Origin: CAZKDV01 sp964551645
Lineage (GTDB): Bacteria > Bacteroidota > Bacteroidia > Bacteroidales > DTU049
Reading direction: 5' to 3'
Assembly: GCA_964551645.1 (NCBI GenBank)
Contig: CAZKDV010000119.1
Span: 1-5,514 of the forward strand
Length of the DNA stretch: 5,514 nt
In this document: one piece after another, positions 3,190 to 5,514 of the stretch
How positions within the stretch are numbered: position 1 is the stretch's first letter
Layout: each line of letters starts with the position of its first letter
Notes under the pieces: model-generated
Databases searched by the model: none
What the model was told of the DNA's origin: nothing
What the model saw: only the letters and a program-made list of their open reading frames with translations
Position numbers and translations under genes: made by a program

Positions 3190-5514
3190 ATGAAAACTAT
3201 TTCATCAAAAATTAATTTATTAAAACATTGGAAATATTTACTTTTAAGCACATTGCTGGTTTTATTTTTACAACTTGCTAATGGACAAGTAGCCCCTACT
3301 CTACATGCAAATGATACAAAAGAAAATGGAGGAACTGGCACATCACTTACAATAGCAATCCCTGATAATGTGTCAACAGGAGACCTTATTATTCTAATAT
3401 TTTCACAACAAAGAAGCCACAACAACTCAAATGATGGCTTTTCAACACCTACAGGATTTACCAAAATCAGAGCAGAACATGATGATGGTTTGTTCAATTT
3501 AAACCAAAGACCTGAAATTATTGCATTTTATAAAATAGCCACAAATAATGAACCGGTCACTTACACCTCTTCCGTATCACAGTATGGACTTGTAACACCC
3601 CGTTGGAAAGCTGTCGCCATGCGAGTTACAGGACATGATCCTACTGCACCTATTGTTGTTCACAGTGGAGATAACTCTGGTGGAAGTAATGTATCAACAT
3701 TAACTCTTCCAAAAATTCAAAATGCTTATAATAATACTCTTCTGATTGGAGGAGTAGTGGCTCGCAGATTAATATCAAATTATAATGTACCCTCAGACAT
3801 GAACATAGCGTGGTGGAGTGCCGGTAGTGGCAGTAGCGACAGCGATAGTAATAATCCTTCTTTCTATGGAAGCTATCAAATTGTTTCATCAGGCACAACA
3901 GGAACCAAAAACTTCTCTTGGATAGGAAATACCAAAGCTACTGGACTCATGTTTGGAATAGTACCAAATGTAACAAGTGCCGATCTTGCTATCACTAATA
4001 TTCCAAGTAATCCAAATCCAACAAAAGGTAGCCAAATTACATTTACACTTACTGCTACAAACAACGGTTATAATAATGCTACTGAAGTAACAGTAAATAG
4101 TATATTACCTAATGGATATACTTATATATCTCATAATGCTTCTGTTGGAACATACAACAAGAACACAGGTAAATGGATTATTGGCAATTTGGCTAAAGAC
4201 AATAGCGTAATTCTTAATATTACAGCCTTAGTTACTTGTCCTGGTAACTTAGAATATAATTTCACAACAAATATATCAGGAGAACAAAATGATGCTATAT
4301 TAGCTAACAATAGTTATACTGCCAATGTGAGTCCTACTGGAGCATGCCCAGTAGTGGCAGTTGATGATTATGTAGAAACAATACAAGGAAGTCCTGCTGT
4401 ATTTAATATACTAACCAACGACTTAGGAGACTTCAATCCTGCTTATTTTGGAACTTACAATATAGTTTCACAACCCTCATTTGGAAATATTTTAATTGGT
4501 GCAAATGGGCAAATTACATATATACCCAATGGAGATTTTTCAGGAAACGACCAATTTGAATATAAAATTTGTAGTATAGATGATCCTAGTCAGTGTAGTG
4601 AAGCATTTGTTAATATTCTAATAAATGAAGACATTGACAATGTATGTGTAGATGCTGTAAGATCAAAAATTTATTATTTACCCTTCCCCGAACATCCCGA
4701 CTATTTATTAAAGTCATTGAGAAGTGCGGCAAGTCAAAATCCGAATCTGAATATCGTAAGAAGTGTACTAAGTATAAAAGTAAACTACCCTAAAACTATT
4801 ATAATATATGACCATTGGGAAGACGGTTATGAAGAAGATATAACTGTTCCAAAACAATCTACCACTCAAATATGGGGAGATGGAAATCCTGATAACGGAG
4901 TTGCTCCTGGTTATCCAGATGATATCATACCAGCCGGAGGTCAAATTATCATTGACAATACATTTGATTATAATCGTAGTCAAATGCAATTACAATATGA
5001 TGGTAAAGATAAAATATTTTCTAGCGCCGACATTGCTATTTCCAAAGTTGCAGGTAGTAATGCAGATTTTAATGTCCAAAATATAAAAACTGATGTAATT
5101 GATACAAAACGCTTTGGAAAATCATTTACAATTGGTTTCGGAGAAGATTTGACAGAAATAAGTACTATCCATAATGCTTTCCGTTATGTAGGCGTATTCA
5201 TAAGAGCTTCAGAAGACAACACTTTTGTAGAATTAGATTATAATGGAGATGGAATTATTGATGTAAGCAAAACCTTAAATGAAGGCGAAGTGTGGCTATA
5301 TGATGGCACCTCATCTACTCCTGGTTCAACTAGTTCTGATATTAATAAAAGTAACGACATTAAAGCTGGAGCAAAAATAATTGCCGACAAACCAATAGGC
5401 GTAGATATTGTTTTTGGTGGAATAGATAATTATGGAACGCGTAATATCTATATTTTACCTTCTAAATTTTACAGTAGCAAGTATATTACCCCTGTTCACA
5501 CAACCCTTTCTGCT
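3190..5514 (+). CDS. Large secreted multidomain surface protein (DUF11, cadherin/Big-like), 3'-partial
   Basis: The frame runs 775 codons without a stop and is cut by the right edge. The ATG at 3190 was chosen because it puts a standard signal peptide at the N-terminus: lysines at 2, 7, 12 and 15, the core YLLLSTLLVLFLQL, and likely cleavage near ANG-Q33. An in-frame ATG at 3124 would add 22 polar residues. Domains seen: residues about 33-260, a beta-rich region (GDLIILIFS, PTGFTKI, IIAFYKIA, NFSWIGN); about 264-345, a DUF11 repeat (ADLAITNI.., FTLTATNNG, LPNGYTYISH); about 388-478, a cadherin/Big-like domain (VAVDDYVETIQGS, ILTNDLG, DQFEYKI); and about 485-775, a module with YDHWEDGYEED (540-550), WGDG (562-565) and a calcium-loop-like DYNGDGIID (683-691). 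Known: such mosaics are secreted adhesive or structural proteins; in Bacteroidota many carry a C-terminal type IX secretion or gliding-associated domain, which would lie outside the window. No enzymatic motif is visible. The specific role is unknown. Confidence 0.85.
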   Translation, partial: MKTISSKINLLKHWKYLLLSTLLVLFLQLANGQVAPTLHANDTKENGGTGTSLTIAIPDNVSTGDLIILIFSQQRSHNNSNDGFSTPTGFTKIRAEHDDGLFNLNQRPEIIAFYKIATNNEPVTYTSSVSQYGLVTPRWKAVAMRVTGHDPTAPIVVHSGDNSGGSNVSTLTLPKIQNAYNNTLLIGGVVARRLISNYNVPSDMNIAWWSAGSGSSDSDSNNPSFYGSYQIVSSGTTGTKNFSWIGNTKATGLMFGIVPNVTSADLAITNIPSNPNPTKGSQITFTLTATNNGYNNATEVTVNSILPNGYTYISHNASVGTYNKNTGKWIIGNLAKDNSVILNITALVTCPGNLEYNFTTNISGEQNDAILANNSYTANVSPTGACPVVAVDDYVETIQGSPAVFNILTNDLGDFNPAYFGTYNIVSQPSFGNILIGANGQITYIPNGDFSGNDQFEYKICSIDDPSQCSEAFVNILINEDIDNVCVDAVRSKIYYLPFPEHPDYLLKSLRSAASQNPNLNIVRSVLSIKVNYPKTIIIYDHWEDGYEEDITVPKQSTTQIWGDGNPDNGVAPGYPDDIIPAGGQIIIDNTFDYNRSQMQLQYDGKDKIFSSADIAISKVAGSNADFNVQNIKTDVIDTKRFGKSFTIGFGEDLTEISTIHNAFRYVGVFIRASEDNTFVELDYNGDGIIDVSKTLNEGEVWLYDGTSSTPGSTSSDINKSNDIKAGAKIIADKPIGVDIVFGGIDNYGTRNIYILPSKFYSSKYITPVHTTLSA

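Noticed and set aside
3820..3858. Serine/glycine/aspartate-rich stretch (AGSGSSDSDSNN) as a tandem repeat
   Set aside because: The codons vary and no unit repeats cleanly; it reads as a flexible loop in the surface protein.
3150..4064. Three minus-strand open frames (3150-3497, 3650-3898, 3876-4064)
   Set aside because: All lie opposite the continuous 775-codon frame, which has a signal peptide and recognisable domains.
4768..5086. Small open frames on both strands (4768-4989 minus, 4880-5086 plus)
   Set aside because: They overlap the HWEDGYE/WGDG module in other frames; the amino-acid composition is low-complexity and no motif is visible.

Overview
The window is A+T-rich DNA (about one third G+C by eye). 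All six genes I can support lie on the + strand. The organism is most likely a member of the Bacteroidota. The reasons are the A/T-rich spacers without clear Shine-Dalgarno sequences, a uridine kinase with the SYLTC variant that I recall from that phylum, a secreted PepSY-like protein, and a large multidomain secreted protein of the kind this phylum exports. This placement is inferred from gene content, not from a marker gene.

Layout. (1) Positions 1-563 hold the 3' end of a gene joining the C-terminal part of a small (TalC/fructose-6-phosphate-aldolase-like) transaldolase to a CBS-domain pair that resembles the CBS pair of KdsD/KpsF arabinose-5-phosphate isomerases. (2) Positions 563-1267, overlapping it by one base, encode a KdsC-like HAD phosphatase with unusual N- and C-terminal extensions. 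Together they look like the end of an operon making a phosphorylated ulosonic (Kdo-, KDN- or sialic-like) sugar. The condensing enzyme and cytidylyltransferase, if present, would lie upstream of the window. (3) After a 79-base spacer come uridine kinase (udk, 1347-1958), cytidine deaminase (cdd, 1988-2485) and a small secreted PepSY-like protein (2491-2961), tightly packed. udk and cdd form a pyrimidine-nucleoside salvage pair: Cdd turns cytidine into uridine and Udk phosphorylates uridine to UMP. (4) After a 228-base spacer with a near-perfect palindrome, a very long open frame (3190 to the window end, 775 codons and still open) encodes a secreted surface protein with a signal peptide, a beta-sandwich-like N-terminal region, a DUF11 repeat, a cadherin/Big-like domain and a conserved HWEDGYE/WGDG module.

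The two most unusual items are the transaldolase-CBS fusion coupled to a KdsC-like phosphatase, and a perfect 11-bp inverted repeat whose right arm ends on the first base of the udk start codon. I see no rRNA, tRNA, CRISPR array, transposase or attachment site. No stretch over 300 bases lacks a gene.
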